Origin: a virus
Direction: 5' to 3' (one strand)
Virus record (IMG/VR): IMGVR_UViG_3300029286_002355
Location: 1 to 64,000 of that record
Length of the DNA: 64,000 bases
Part shown: positions 33,108 through 42,137 of the stretch, one piece after another
Layout: every line of letters begins with the position of its first letter
Numbering within the stretch: position 1 is the first letter of the stretch
Translations under genes and position numbers: made by a program
The notes under the pieces: model-generated
Seen by the model: only the letters and a program-made list of their open reading frames with translations
Told to the model about the DNA's origin: nothing
The model's database searches: none

Positions 33108-33950
33108 TTATTGCAGATGCCAACCATAATAGGGCTTGCCATTTTTAATAGCGATTCTAGATAGTTCTTTTCGATTTAATCCGTATTTTTCGGCAAACTT
33201 ACGCAAGCTAATAACTTCTTCTCTACATCCTCTTTCATTCACAAAAACTATTTTTTTACCAAGTCTCGCAAAAGAAGCCTTACCTTTCATTGTATCTGAT
33301 TTTTTAATTCCTTTTGTTGCCTTAGACATCATTCTCTTGTATTTTGAGGTGTTCTGCCTCTTAATTTTGTCCTCTAGTTGTTCTGGTGTCAATTTCTTTC
33401 CAGTCATAATTCTTGATATTTTTTCCTTAAACTCTTTTGATTTTAGAACGGCAATACGCTTAGTATCATCTCTGACTTTGGCAGATTTTCTCATTCTTTT
33501 TATTGTCTTTTCAGTATGCTTGCTCCCTAGTCTGTGCCTCCTAGTGCATTCTCCAATTTCTTTTGCCCTGCTTCTAGATATAGCTTGTAATTTCGCTATT
33601 GTTTCCGGCGTATGTTTCCTACCACTCATCGGAGCAGTAGCATTAGAGCAAATATTATAGCAGTAATCCTTACCGATGTTTGAATCAAGTACCTTTTGCT
33701 CTTCTTTTATAGCCTTGGAGTGGCGAAGAACTTTAACAATAACAAAAGAAAAATTTTCGTCTCCATACTTGTTATATGCCCCTTGCAAATGCGGGTTTGA
33801 GTGCCTGTTTTTTCTTAGAAGATCTAGATGCTTAGAAAAACGTTTTGAAAAACTATTTTTTGTAGATCCAACATACCATTTGCCGTTAATCTCGTTGATA
33901 ATTGTGTATAAACCAGATTTCCCCATTAATTCTTTATTACATGTCTTCAT
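33108..33950 (-). CDS. GIY-YIG homing endonuclease (Seg-like)
   Basis: 280 residues. GLYTIINEINGKWYVGST is the GIY-YIG core; several NUMOD3-type helices (GRKHTPETIAKL, GSKHTEKTIKRM, GKKLTPEQLED) follow, then a C-terminal helix-turn-helix (SLRKFAEKYGLNRKELSRI). Free-standing homing gene in the gap after the PARP gene. Confidence 0.85.
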   Translation of the reverse strand: MKTCNKELMGKSGLYTIINEINGKWYVGSTKNSFSKRFSKHLDLLRKNRHSNPHLQGAYNKYGDENFSFVIVKVLRHSKAIKEEQKVLDSNIGKDYCYNICSNATAPMSGRKHTPETIAKLQAISRSRAKEIGECTRRHRLGSKHTEKTIKRMRKSAKVRDDTKRIAVLKSKEFKEKISRIMTGKKLTPEQLEDKIKRQNTSKYKRMMSKATKGIKKSDTMKGKASFARLGKKIVFVNERGCREEVISLRKFAEKYGLNRKELSRIAIKNGKPYYGWHLQ

Positions 33951-34028
33951 AATATAACCTCCTAGTGTTATTGCTGTTCGGTTATATTATACAACAAATT
34001 CGCCCCAATAACCTTTAGGATAATTCAA

Positions 34029-35339
34029 TTATTTTCCAGAGGGACTAAACTCCACCAGATAGTTAAGACGACATTGACTTGTACGAAACACTATCATTTC
34101 GTTGTTCATGACTCCACTCTGATGGGCTTTTGCAAAATAACTATCATGACCAGTAGGCGGATTGCGACTACATGGACCAGAAGGAACGTAGTAATTACCC
34201 ATTGCAACAGAACAAATAAACATAAACGGATTGTTGTCTTTCGCCCCACCACTCCAATAATTTGTTGCATAGTTTAACGATTTTGTGCTTTGATCGGAGA
34301 AATAAAGTCCATTGTGGAACATCCTGCCGCAGACATGTGGAGAGCTAGCAGGAGGAATAATAAGTCCAGCCCTTAATATTGACAATAGATTACTACACTT
34401 CGTGCCATGCCACAAATCCCAAATATTAGACATCTTAGCTCCGTCTTTTATAAAGGCAGAACTTACCGTATTAATATCAACCGAATAGACCATTTTAACA
34501 TCAAGATTGGCAGACTGATGAACGCTTTGCCAAGTCTTTTTGTAAAATTTACGTATTCTATCAATTTCCTTGCCATCTTCGACAAGGTGAAGCTGGCAAT
34601 CGAAAACTTTTTCCTCTGGAGCAACAACAGCTTTCGTACCATTAACAGGAATAGATGTTGCCGAAACAAGAGATGCTTGTAAACTATCCAAAATTTGCTT
34701 TTGGGCTTGAACCTTAGCAAGATCGCTCCACCACTCCCTAACATCTAATTTTCTATGTCCAATATCGCTAGGTATTAGCATAAGGTAATCATTTGTTTTT
34801 CGCCCCAGATCAATCCCGTAATTTTTTGCCACAACCATGTCTGCAATTTCCTCTAGAATACCGCTGGCAGCATCAATAGTTTTCTGCCCGACCACATCAC
34901 CTGTTGCTGTTGTAAATAAGCCAGTTGTATCATTATATACAATTTTTCCGCCTGTTGATGTCATAATTGAATGGGCGTTTTCTTTAACCAGCCTATCAAT
35001 CAGTTTGGTAACAAGAGGATTATTAGATTTAATTTGACTATGGGCAATGTTTTTTAAATCAGGCGAATTATGATTAACACTTTTGGTTGATGTGGAAGAA
35101 GATGGAGTTCCTACACTTTCTATAACTCTATAGCCCTTCCCCTCTTTTTCCCTCAGCTTTTTTTCTAGAAATGAAACGCCTGCCCCCGGAAACTCTTTAG
35201 ATTGACCAGAATCCCCCACTCGTCCCCATCTTGTAATAACCATTCCGTCACTATAGAGTTCGCCAGTCCAAAACTTATTATGGTTTTCCTCAACGCAATC
35301 GGTCATAATTCTTTTTTCAACTCTGATAGGCGTAGCCAT
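34029..35339 (-). CDS. WGR-domain poly(ADP-ribose) polymerase (PARP)
   Basis: 436 residues from ATG 35339 (AGGAGAACTAAA before it). Domains in order: WGR (1-75, RWGRVGDSGQ), a helical PARP regulatory domain (about 105-240, PLVTKLIDRLV start) and the ART catalytic domain (about 285-436). The H-Y-E triad is intact: His in LWHGTKCSN, Tyr in GLYFSD, Glu in NNEMIVF, as in PARP1. It should transfer ADP-ribose from NAD+ to protein or nucleic acid after DNA-break sensing through WGR. Full PARPs are rare in phages. Confidence 0.92.
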   Translation of the reverse strand: MATPIRVEKRIMTDCVEENHNKFWTGELYSDGMVITRWGRVGDSGQSKEFPGAGVSFLEKKLREKEGKGYRVIESVGTPSSSTSTKSVNHNSPDLKNIAHSQIKSNNPLVTKLIDRLVKENAHSIMTSTGGKIVYNDTTGLFTTATGDVVGQKTIDAASGILEEIADMVVAKNYGIDLGRKTNDYLMLIPSDIGHRKLDVREWWSDLAKVQAQKQILDSLQASLVSATSIPVNGTKAVVAPEEKVFDCQLHLVEDGKEIDRIRKFYKKTWQSVHQSANLDVKMVYSVDINTVSSAFIKDGAKMSNIWDLWHGTKCSNLLSILRAGLIIPPASSPHVCGRMFHNGLYFSDQSTKSLNYATNYWSGGAKDNNPFMFICSVAMGNYYVPSGPCSRNPPTGHDSYFAKAHQSGVMNNEMIVFRTSQCRLNYLVEFSPSGK

Positions 35340-35355
35340 TTTAGTTCTCCTATTT

Positions 35356-35565
35356 TTACAGATTTTCAGTTGAGATATCTTTAAACTCACCCTTTAATAC
35401 AGCCTTGTGCATTTCAAGAGCATCTCCGGCAACCTGTTCATTGATTTCATTGGTGACGAAACCTTTTCCTATAACGCCAAACTTCTTTCTCAAGGCGTTA
35501 AGTTCTTCGATAACCGTCAATCCTCTCATTGGTATTTTGACAATCTTATTTCTTCCCTTTTTCAT
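35356..35565 (-). CDS. Hypothetical basic protein, 69 aa
   Basis: First gene of the PARP transcript, with a leader of about six bases. N-terminal half basic; function unknown. Confidence 0.55.
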   Translation of the reverse strand: MKKGRNKIVKIPMRGLTVIEELNALRKKFGVIGKGFVTNEINEQVAGDALEMHKAVLKGEFKDISTENL

Positions 35566-35577
35566 TTTGATAAAACC

Positions 35578-35606
35578 ATCATAACCTATTTCGACATAAA
35601 TTGCAA
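35578..35606 (-). promoter_or_regulatory. Sigma70-like promoter for the PARP transcript
   Basis: TTGCAA (35606-35601), 17-nt spacer, TATGAT (35583-35578). Confidence 0.6.
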
Positions 35607-35619
35607 GCTTTTTCTTTGT

Positions 35620-35976
35620 CTACATTGCTTCGTATCCGCCACATATTTGTAAAAATCTAGACCACTCATCTATAAAATCGGAAAAATCTTTTAGTGATCC
35701 GCTAAACAGATCTTTATTTTCCTGATACAATGCCTGTCTGGTTTTTTCATCTAAGGCTTTTATTTTTTTGGCCGCTTCCCTACTTTCCTTGGCGTTAATC
35801 TTAAACGGGGTTTCTTTGTTGCCATATTTTTCCCATAACACTTTTGAATAAAAACCCGCTTCCCACGATATGATGCCCAAGAGATTTGCTCCTGCCGAAT
35901 TAACATCAAAATAGTGTCCTCCACAACTATTTTTGTAATTAAGCTTTTTTTTGTTCGGATAATATTGTCGGCTCAT
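35620..35976 (-). CDS. Hypothetical protein, 118 aa
   Basis: Helical, aromatic; unknown. Last gene of the transcript that starts at 37.6 kb. Confidence 0.6.
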   Translation of the reverse strand: MSRQYYPNKKKLNYKNSCGGHYFDVNSAGANLLGIISWEAGFYSKVLWEKYGNKETPFKINAKESREAAKKIKALDEKTRQALYQENKDLFSGSLKDFSDFIDEWSRFLQICGGYEAM

Positions 35977-35977
35977 T

Positions 35978-36379
35978 TTATTCCTTTGTTACCAGCTTCT
36001 TTAACCGCTCAACTTCTGCTTCTGAGGTTTTCAAATTTAGAACAGCCCTATCATAATCCATTTTGGCATGAAACGCAAGGTTTTTCTTTTGTTGAAGCAA
36101 CTTTTTTTCAGCCTGCTTCTTTACACGTTCTTCTTCGTTATGGATTTTTGTAGCCGAAACCGTAAATTCAACTATTTCGGGAACACCAAACTCAGGATAG
36201 GCATTAGAGAAATAGGTAACTTGTGTTCTTGCCCCACCGATTCTGGTATAGAGTCTTGCGCCTTTCAATTCAACCCAAGTTTCTCCGTATCCGCCATAGC
36301 CTTTTCTGCGAAACCACTTGCCCTCTTTGTTTCTAACCGCAAAAAAGCTTAGGTCATTTGATTTAATATTCTTTGCCAT
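35978..36379 (-). CDS. Hypothetical protein with C-terminal coiled coil, 133 aa
   Basis: Beta-rich N-terminal half (RRKGYGGYGETWVELKG) and a helical coiled-coil C-terminal half. Unknown. Confidence 0.6.
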   Translation of the reverse strand: MAKNIKSNDLSFFAVRNKEGKWFRRKGYGGYGETWVELKGARLYTRIGGARTQVTYFSNAYPEFGVPEIVEFTVSATKIHNEEERVKKQAEKKLLQQKKNLAFHAKMDYDRAVLNLKTSEAEVERLKKLVTKE

Positions 36380-36382
36380 AAT

Positions 36383-36730
36383 TTACCTCCTTAACAATTT
36401 TTTAACGAATTTCAAAAATTTATCTTTTGTCCCGAACACATTTTGAAAATCGCCCCTGAAATCAATAATGGGATTTTCTATATATTTACCACCGCTAGCG
36501 CAACAACAGCCAATCGGAACCAAACTCAATTTCCCATTTTTGAATTCTTTATATTGTGATTGGCTCAGAGAAAAATGTGATATAGATTGATCCGGATCTA
36601 GACTACTTATGATATACACTTTGCATTGTTTGGGGAGAGTGGCATAGTAGAACTGATGCCATTTTGAATCATCGAACATTCCATTACCCTTGAAACCCAA
36701 TGGCGCAACATCTTTGGCATATATTTTCAT
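36383..36730 (-). CDS. Hypothetical protein, 115 aa
   Basis: Globular with CCCASGG in the middle, perhaps a metal or redox site; unknown. Confidence 0.6.
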   Translation of the reverse strand: MKIYAKDVAPLGFKGNGMFDDSKWHQFYYATLPKQCKVYIISSLDPDQSISHFSLSQSQYKEFKNGKLSLVPIGCCCASGGKYIENPIIDFRGDFQNVFGTKDKFLKFVKKLLRR

Positions 36731-36740
36731 AAATTTCTTT

Positions 36741-37031
36741 TTATTTTCTCACCAGACTTTTCCACTCTTTAGAAGGAGCCCCGTATTCGTTTTCGCCAAC
36801 TAACCATTGAGCAGCTTCTATTGCGCCTTCTCTAACATTGTCGGCGTAACCCTTATTTTCATAATTATCGTAAACTTCGTCTTCAGTCATGCGTTCGGTT
36901 AACACATGAATCTGAGCGTCAATAGAATTCCAATGATTATCACCAAACATAGATTGCCTTACTACTGTGGGCTTCATGGCTTTCAGGGTTTCAATTTCCG
37001 CTTCAATTTCTTTTGTATTTGGAATTTTCAT
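36741..37031 (-). CDS. Hypothetical protein, 96 aa
   Basis: Acidic helical protein; overlaps the upstream gene by 4 nt. Confidence 0.6.
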   Translation of the reverse strand: MKIPNTKEIEAEIETLKAMKPTVVRQSMFGDNHWNSIDAQIHVLTERMTEDEVYDNYENKGYADNVREGAIEAAQWLVGENEYGAPSKEWKSLVRK

Positions 37032-37276
37032 ATCGTCCCTCCTTGTTTTCTTAACGCATTTTTTATATCTCTGAGAACTGCATATAGGTTTACGTCCTGA
37101 TCAATAGAAAGTTTTTTCCCTTCCTTTTTCCACTTGCCATAAGTTTCTCCCGTATGACAACTCCAAAGCAACTCATGGGTATCTTCGTCTCTTATAGTAA
37201 TGATTGTATTTGATAAAATAGCAGACTTGATTGCTTCCACCAAAGCATTTGCCTTTATTATTCTATCGATGTCCAT
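37028..37276 (-). CDS. Hypothetical protein, 82 aa
   Basis: Unrecognised alpha/beta protein in the same chain. Confidence 0.55.
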   Translation of the reverse strand: MDIDRIIKANALVEAIKSAILSNTIITIRDEDTHELLWSCHTGETYGKWKKEGKKLSIDQDVNLYAVLRDIKNALRKQGGTI

Positions 37277-37282
37277 AAGACC

Positions 37283-37573
37283 TCACTTGTATTCAGGTTT
37301 ATATGTCCAAAACACCGTATGATCGTTATTGTAGGTTGGCATGAGTCCAAAGAACTTGCAGAAGAGTAGTTGGTTGATAAATTCAAACTTCTCGCTAATG
37401 CTAATTATGCCATGCTGATAAAAAGGATCGGACTTAAGACGGATTTCAAAACGAACACAATCAACACCATTAGAAGCTTCATCATCAATGAACTTCACTT
37501 CGCAATGTTGTGTTTCTCTGTTGATCGCTCTTAGGTAGCCTTTAACAGCATTTATTTTTTTAGATACATCCAT
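37283..37573 (-). CDS. Hypothetical protein, 96 aa
   Basis: First gene after the promoter at 37601; AAGAAAGGATTT precedes ATG. Unknown function. Confidence 0.6.
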   Translation of the reverse strand: MDVSKKINAVKGYLRAINRETQHCEVKFIDDEASNGVDCVRFEIRLKSDPFYQHGIISISEKFEFINQLLFCKFFGLMPTYNNDHTVFWTYKPEYK

Positions 37574-37600
37574 AAATCCTTTCTTAATTATTATGCGGTC

Positions 37601-37629
37601 ATCATATCATAAAAGAATGGAAATGTCAA
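37601..37629 (-). promoter_or_regulatory. Sigma70-like promoter
   Basis: TTGACA (37629-37624), 17-nt spacer, TATGAT (37606-37601). Close to the bacterial consensus. Confidence 0.7.
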
Positions 37630-37632
37630 GAA

Positions 37633-38004
37633 CTATTCTATTTTTTGGGTTGTTCCTGATGCCGTTGTCCCTCCTGTTTTTACCGTCCATCCGGCCCCCT
37701 TAATATCGTCGGAGGATCGAACATGTAGCCTAACCCCATCCACATATCCAATATTTTCCGTATAAACCGCTTCATAATAGCAAGACTGTCCATTGGTGAC
37801 ATCCGTAAAGATTCTAACGCTTCCATCGCCAAAATCTTTTGTCAGAAGTTCGCTCCCTTCTTTTATCATAACGCTATAATGTCCGGGCTCATGAAGATAA
37901 ATCGCATCCACATCGTATTTTTCCTGAATTTTGTCGCAGCCACATAAAACGACAAGCAATAAAGCGATAAAAATTGCCGTCATAAACATAATATTAGTTT
38001 TCAT
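37633..38004 (-). CDS. Putative lipoprotein, 123 aa
   Basis: A basic start and hydrophobic helix end in LCGC, a good lipobox with the modified Cys at about residue 23. The rest is a small beta-rich domain. Probably exported and anchored in an envelope membrane. Confidence 0.65.
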   Translation of the reverse strand: MKTNIMFMTAIFIALLLVVLCGCDKIQEKYDVDAIYLHEPGHYSVMIKEGSELLTKDFGDGSVRIFTDVTNGQSCYYEAVYTENIGYVDGVRLHVRSSDDIKGAGWTVKTGGTTASGTTQKIE

Positions 38005-38022
38005 TTTTGCCTCCTATTATCG

Positions 38023-38154
38023 TTAAAAAAACTTCCAAGCAGTCCAAGCTATTGCACCTATAACAATTGCGGCCAGAATAACAGATCCTAAAAATGAAAA
38101 TACAAATGACCACAACATGCTTTTCTGCGATTGAATTTCGTTTCCGTTATTCAT
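38023..38154 (-). CDS. Small single-pass membrane protein, 43 aa
   Basis: The frame from ATG 38154 (MNNGNEIQSQKSM and on) contains one strong hydrophobic helix (15-36). The start overlaps the previous stop by 4 nt. Confidence 0.55.
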   Translation of the reverse strand: MNNGNEIQSQKSMLWSFVFSFLGSVILAAIVIGAIAWTAWKFF

Positions 38155-38369
38155 TTTTTCACATCCTCACGGCTAATCAGTATTCGCATGGCTATATTAC
38201 AGGCAAATCCTATGCTCAACAGAACCCAATCAACCCAAGTCAGGTATTTAAACATAAGAAGATTGTAAGGTTTATCCCATACGTGACAGGTACTGGTTAC
38301 GGTTCCTACCAATACAAAAATACCAGTCAAAACAAGTAATATTTCTATCCATATATCAGATTTTCTCAT
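38151..38369 (-). CDS. Small membrane protein, 72 aa
   Basis: Two hydrophobic helices (7-28 and 43-63). Overlaps both neighbours by 4 nt, so coupled to rtcB. Confidence 0.6.
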   Translation of the reverse strand: MRKSDIWIEILLVLTGIFVLVGTVTSTCHVWDKPYNLLMFKYLTWVDWVLLSIGFACNIAMRILISREDVKK

Positions 38370-39652
38370 TCTTCACCTGCATCTTTCCAAGAAACAAGAG
38401 GAAAAAGTTTGAACAATGGCAATACCAAATCGGCCTCATTAGAAATTACGTCTTCGATATCCTTATAGGCTTGAGGAGCTTCACTAAAATCCATCATACC
38501 CAAGTCCTTTCCCTTACGAGATACAGCCCTGCCATATTTAGTATGATAAACGCCTTCCATTGCTTTTTCTATTTCCTTGATCTTTTCAGGAGTATTGTAT
38601 TCTTGATTAAAGGCATTACGGCCCATTCTACGACCTGCCCCATGAGAACAAGATGACAATGATTCTTTTTGCCCACGTCCCCTTACGATGTAGGAAGCGG
38701 TGCCTTGAGAACCGGGTATGATTCCAATGGTCTTTTCACTTGCCAATGTAGCTCCCTTACGATGAACCCAAATATTTCTTCCAAAATGGTTTTCTATAGA
38801 GGCATAGTTATGATGAATGTTGATGAGATCCTTTACCCCCACTATTTCTCCCGAAGTGTTTTGCATATTAGGGAAGTAATGAAGCAGATTGTCCCAAATA
38901 TCATCCAACATAGCTTTGCGGTTATAGAAGGCAAAGTTAAGGCACATATTCATCCATCCCAAATAAGCCTTTCCTTCTTGGGAAGTAACAGGCAAGAAAG
39001 GAACAGAAGATTGCGAATACCACTCATGATTTATTTTTGCAGCAACATCATTAAAGTGATCGCATACTTTCTTACCTATATTACGGGAGCCAGAATGAAC
39101 CATAACCCAAATGTTTCCATTTTCGTCATATTGGAGTTCTATGAAGTGGTTGCCGCCTCCCAAGGTTCCCATTTGAGAAAAGAAAGCATCGGGTTTAACA
39201 ATCACGGGAACGGAAAGAACATCCAATCTATTTTCTCCCATGCAGAGATGTTTTGTGAGAGCATAATTAATCTTGTCACTGTATTTCTGTTCCATTATCT
39301 TTCGGCGTTGGTCTGTGTTATGCGAAAAGCCCATAGGAATAGCTCGTTCAATAGCATGATGAAGGATTTCTTCTTTCCCTTTAATATCTTGAACAGTAAG
39401 GTTGGTACGGAAAGCACCAAGGCCGCAGCCGATATCGACACCCACGAAGTTAGGAACAACAACACTAGTGCATGCAACAACTCCACCAATTGGCATGCTC
39501 ATTCCCTGATGACAGTCCGGCATCAAAGCAAAATGCTCGACAAATGGGAGTTTAGCAATGGCCTCTATCTGTTCAATAGCTCCCGCCTCAATATCGGAAC
39601 ACCAAGAAAAAACGGGCTTTCCATTCGATAACTTTATTTCCATAGTTTTCAT
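38366..39652 (-). CDS. rtcB: RNA-splicing ligase RtcB
   Basis: 428 residues. Metal-binding GVDIGCGLGAFRT, GGGNHFIEL, HSGSRNIGK and the SCSHGAGRRMGR segment with the guanylylated histidine are present. RtcB joins 2',3'-cyclic phosphate or 3'-phosphate ends to 5'-OH, the ends left by anticodon nucleases and toxins. No archease gene is seen nearby. ATG is six bases after the -10 box, so its mRNA should be leaderless. Confidence 0.93.
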   Translation of the reverse strand: MKTMEIKLSNGKPVFSWCSDIEAGAIEQIEAIAKLPFVEHFALMPDCHQGMSMPIGGVVACTSVVVPNFVGVDIGCGLGAFRTNLTVQDIKGKEEILHHAIERAIPMGFSHNTDQRRKIMEQKYSDKINYALTKHLCMGENRLDVLSVPVIVKPDAFFSQMGTLGGGNHFIELQYDENGNIWVMVHSGSRNIGKKVCDHFNDVAAKINHEWYSQSSVPFLPVTSQEGKAYLGWMNMCLNFAFYNRKAMLDDIWDNLLHYFPNMQNTSGEIVGVKDLINIHHNYASIENHFGRNIWVHRKGATLASEKTIGIIPGSQGTASYIVRGRGQKESLSSCSHGAGRRMGRNAFNQEYNTPEKIKEIEKAMEGVYHTKYGRAVSRKGKDLGMMDFSEAPQAYKDIEDVISNEADLVLPLFKLFPLVSWKDAGEE

Positions 39653-39658
39653 GTATAC

Positions 39659-39686
39659 ATCGTAGCATATTTACTAAAAAAGTCAA
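39659..39686 (-). promoter_or_regulatory. Sigma70-like promoter for rtcB, leaderless
   Basis: TTGACT (39686-39681), 16-nt spacer, TACGAT (39664-39659). Confidence 0.65.
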
Positions 39687-40028
39687 GGACTAATTTCATC
39701 TTTTTTAATAGAATACAGTTTCCAACCCCTATGGTTCATGCTAGTTCTTTCGTCTATTTTACTACCACCATTTCTTACCTCAAATTGTTGGTAGTCCACT
39801 CCATACTTTTTTATTTCTCTTTTTATGCCTCCTTCTATAATAAATTCTTCACCAAGAGGAGAAACTAACTTCCATAACTTTGCATGAGGGTTTTTAAGTC
39901 CCATTTTTGAATCCGATATGTGTCTTCTAACCCTTGGCAACGTAGCAACATTTTTCCCTGTTTTCTTGTCAATCCAAGGCTTATTTTTCCTACATCTATC
40001 GGAAGCTTCTTTCTTCTGTTCATTTGAC
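39683..40028 (-). pseudogene. C-terminal remnant of a NUMOD-type homing endonuclease
   Basis: About 112 codons (NEQKKEASDRC to DEISP) are left of a protein whose upstream part was replaced by the left end of a tnpB element; an apparent start at 40090 lies inside the element. SPLGEEFIIEGGIKREIKKYGVD and the RGWKLYSI end are typical of DNA-binding tails of homing enzymes. Confidence 0.55.
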
Positions 40029-41405
40029 ACGAGCGGAAACCCCGACATCTTTAGTGTGGGGGAGGTAAGCGAGTTACTATATCCACTCATCTCCTTTCTT
40101 TAACTTTCTACTATTATACATCTTTAATTCCTGAAATGCAAGAAAATAATCAAAGAAATAAAGAGGAAAAGACTAAATAGTTATAGAAGAACATAATATA
40201 TGAATATCTTAACGTATAATATAAAACTTGAACCGAAAGATAAGGAAGAATATGATCTTCTTTATTCTACACTACTTGAACACCAGAAGGTTTGGAATTA
40301 TATGTCAGAATACGTTTTTAAGTCAAAGAACGTAGATAAACGATTAATCCACGACAAAAATTACCATAAGTGCAGAAAACTGTTTCCCGATTGTCCTTCC
40401 CAAATAATAATTAGAGCCAAGGATTCTGTATTTTCTACCTATAAAACTATTCAATCTAATCATCACAAATTAGAAAAGCCAGCAAAACAAGAAAATCTCT
40501 CTGTTAGGCTTGACAAAAGAATATATACGTTCTTTCCTAATAATAAAATCAAACTAACTACGACAGGAAAAAGAATAATGTGCTCTTACGTTCCCTATTC
40601 TAAATTTCAAGAGATGTTCAATAGATATGCCGTATGTGATCCACTTTTGTTTTTTAAAGACAATCAGTTTTGGCTTTCTGTTTCTTTTGAGGTTAATACC
40701 CCAACTCTTATAGAAAATAGCTGTATTGGAGTGGATTTAGGTATTAAACGGTTTGCAACAACCTCTGAGGGAATTTCTTTTATAGATAGAACGTTCCTTA
40801 AAGAAAAAAGAAAATTGAGATATCTAAAGCGAATCTTACAGTCAAAATCCAAATCTACCTTTTCTCGTTCTGCTCAAAGAAAACTAAAGAACCTTAAGAA
40901 AAGAGAACAAAATAAGAATAAAAATCAAACTCATCTCATTGCTAACAAAATTCTAAACACTAAGTCTAATGTTATTGTTATGGAAGATTTAAGTGGAATT
41001 AAATCTTCTAATAAAGGTAAGAAATTTAATAACAGACAATCTCAAGTTCCTTATTTTGATTTAAGAAGGATACTAACATACAAGGCACTATTGCAAGGAA
41101 AAACAATAGTAACGGTTGACCCTGCTTATACCTCTAAAGATGACTATACTGGTCTTGAACGAGGAATAAGAAGTGGATGCAGATATTACACCTCAGACGG
41201 CAGAGTTTATGATGCAGATTGGAATGCTGCTATAAATATTGCTCAACGTTATTCTATAAGAAAAAGAGTAAAAGGTGTAAAACTCCCTGTTTCGTTTAAT
41301 ATACCTATTGATGGTAAATTAAACCTTATAGGCAAGCCACATCAACTGGCTAATCGTGAGATAAGGTCTCGCAAACCCAATGATCTTTAGTCATTGGGTA
41401 GTTGA
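40029..41405 (+). mobile_element. tnpB-only IS200/IS605-type element, second copy of the 28.9 kb type
   Basis: Left end ACGAGCGGAAACCCC with stem CCCCGACA and loop TCTTTAG as in the element at 28939. Right end stem CCCAATGA/TCATTGGG (41377-41384, 41392-41399) with the same loop, then TAGTT. The right end abuts the stop codon of the phosphoesterase gene at 41406. Confidence 0.8.
40200..41390 (+). CDS. tnpB: TnpB, subfamily without the Cys4 finger
   Basis: 396 residues, same length and architecture as the protein at 29112 but clearly diverged. RuvC residues in GVDLGIKRFAT, IVMEDLSGIK and YDADWNAAINI; YTSKDDYTGLERGIRSGCRYY replaces the zinc finger. The stop lies in the right-end hairpin loop. 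Confidence 0.88.
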   Translation: MNILTYNIKLEPKDKEEYDLLYSTLLEHQKVWNYMSEYVFKSKNVDKRLIHDKNYHKCRKLFPDCPSQIIIRAKDSVFSTYKTIQSNHHKLEKPAKQENLSVRLDKRIYTFFPNNKIKLTTTGKRIMCSYVPYSKFQEMFNRYAVCDPLLFFKDNQFWLSVSFEVNTPTLIENSCIGVDLGIKRFATTSEGISFIDRTFLKEKRKLRYLKRILQSKSKSTFSRSAQRKLKNLKKREQNKNKNQTHLIANKILNTKSNVIVMEDLSGIKSSNKGKKFNNRQSQVPYFDLRRILTYKALLQGKTIVTVDPAYTSKDDYTGLERGIRSGCRYYTSDGRVYDADWNAAINIAQRYSIRKRVKGVKLPVSFNIPIDGKLNLIGKPHQLANREIRSRKPNDL

Positions 41406-42137
41406 TTATGCCCCCTTGAATAACCGATCTGATAAATACGATGACAAACTAGCATACTTAATAGCCGACTCTGTTTTGGCAATATTGTAAAACACCCTTC
41501 TAAGAGTAAAAGTAACATTATCGCCAAAATCAAAAATACCATAACAAGCCCTGCAATCTCCGTCTCTGGGTTGTCCTACACTTCCAACATTTACAATAAA
41601 CTTTTGGTCTTTATCTAGAACCATATCATCTGTCAAGAATTCATATAGTCCATTTTTACTTCCAAAAACAAATGGATTGTGCGTATGTCCAACCAAACAT
41701 ATTCTAGACGGAGTTATTTTCAGTTCTTCCCTTGCCTTGTGTTTGGCATCTATATAATTCCATAGAGAAGGTTCTGAAAAAGATCCATGACATAAAACCA
41801 TATCCAATTCAGGAATATTTATGGTATGTGGAAGATTGGCTATAGCTTTTATTGCTTCTTCGCTAAGATTTTTTCTCGCATAACGAACCCCCTCAATGGC
41901 ATAAAGATTCAATTCTTTCTCCATAACGGCATTACAAACGCATTCTTCGTGATTTCCCTTGATCATTTTCTGGCAAAGAGAAGAGACAATACCCAAACAT
42001 TTAAGTGGATCTGGCCCATATCCTACAACATCTCCAAGACAATAAACTACGCCAATATCTTGTGACTTTAGATCCTCTACAACAGCCTGTAAAGCTTCCA
42101 AGTTTCCATGAATGTCAGATATGATGGCTATTTTCAT
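41406..42137 (-). CDS. Metallophosphoesterase, YfcE/MJ0936-like
   Basis: 243 residues. DIHGN, GDVVGYGP, GNHEE, CHGS and GHTH are the five calcineurin-like metal motifs. Relatives hydrolyse phosphodiesters or diadenosine polyphosphates. It follows PPK2 with a 4-nt overlap. Confidence 0.88.
   Translation of the reverse strand: MKIAIISDIHGNLEALQAVVEDLKSQDIGVVYCLGDVVGYGPDPLKCLGIVSSLCQKMIKGNHEECVCNAVMEKELNLYAIEGVRYARKNLSEEAIKAIANLPHTINIPELDMVLCHGSFSEPSLWNYIDAKHKAREELKITPSRICLVGHTHNPFVFGSKNGLYEFLTDDMVLDKDQKFIVNVGSVGQPRDGDCRACYGIFDFGDNVTFTLRRVFYNIAKTESAIKYASLSSYLSDRLFKGA

Noticed and set aside
38669-39631. 320-codon plus-strand ORF
   Set aside because: It is exactly antisense to the well-supported rtcB gene, with no ribosome site or recognisable motif.
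40028-40090. Start of the NUMOD remnant at 40090
   Set aside because: These codons lie inside the left end of the tnpB element.
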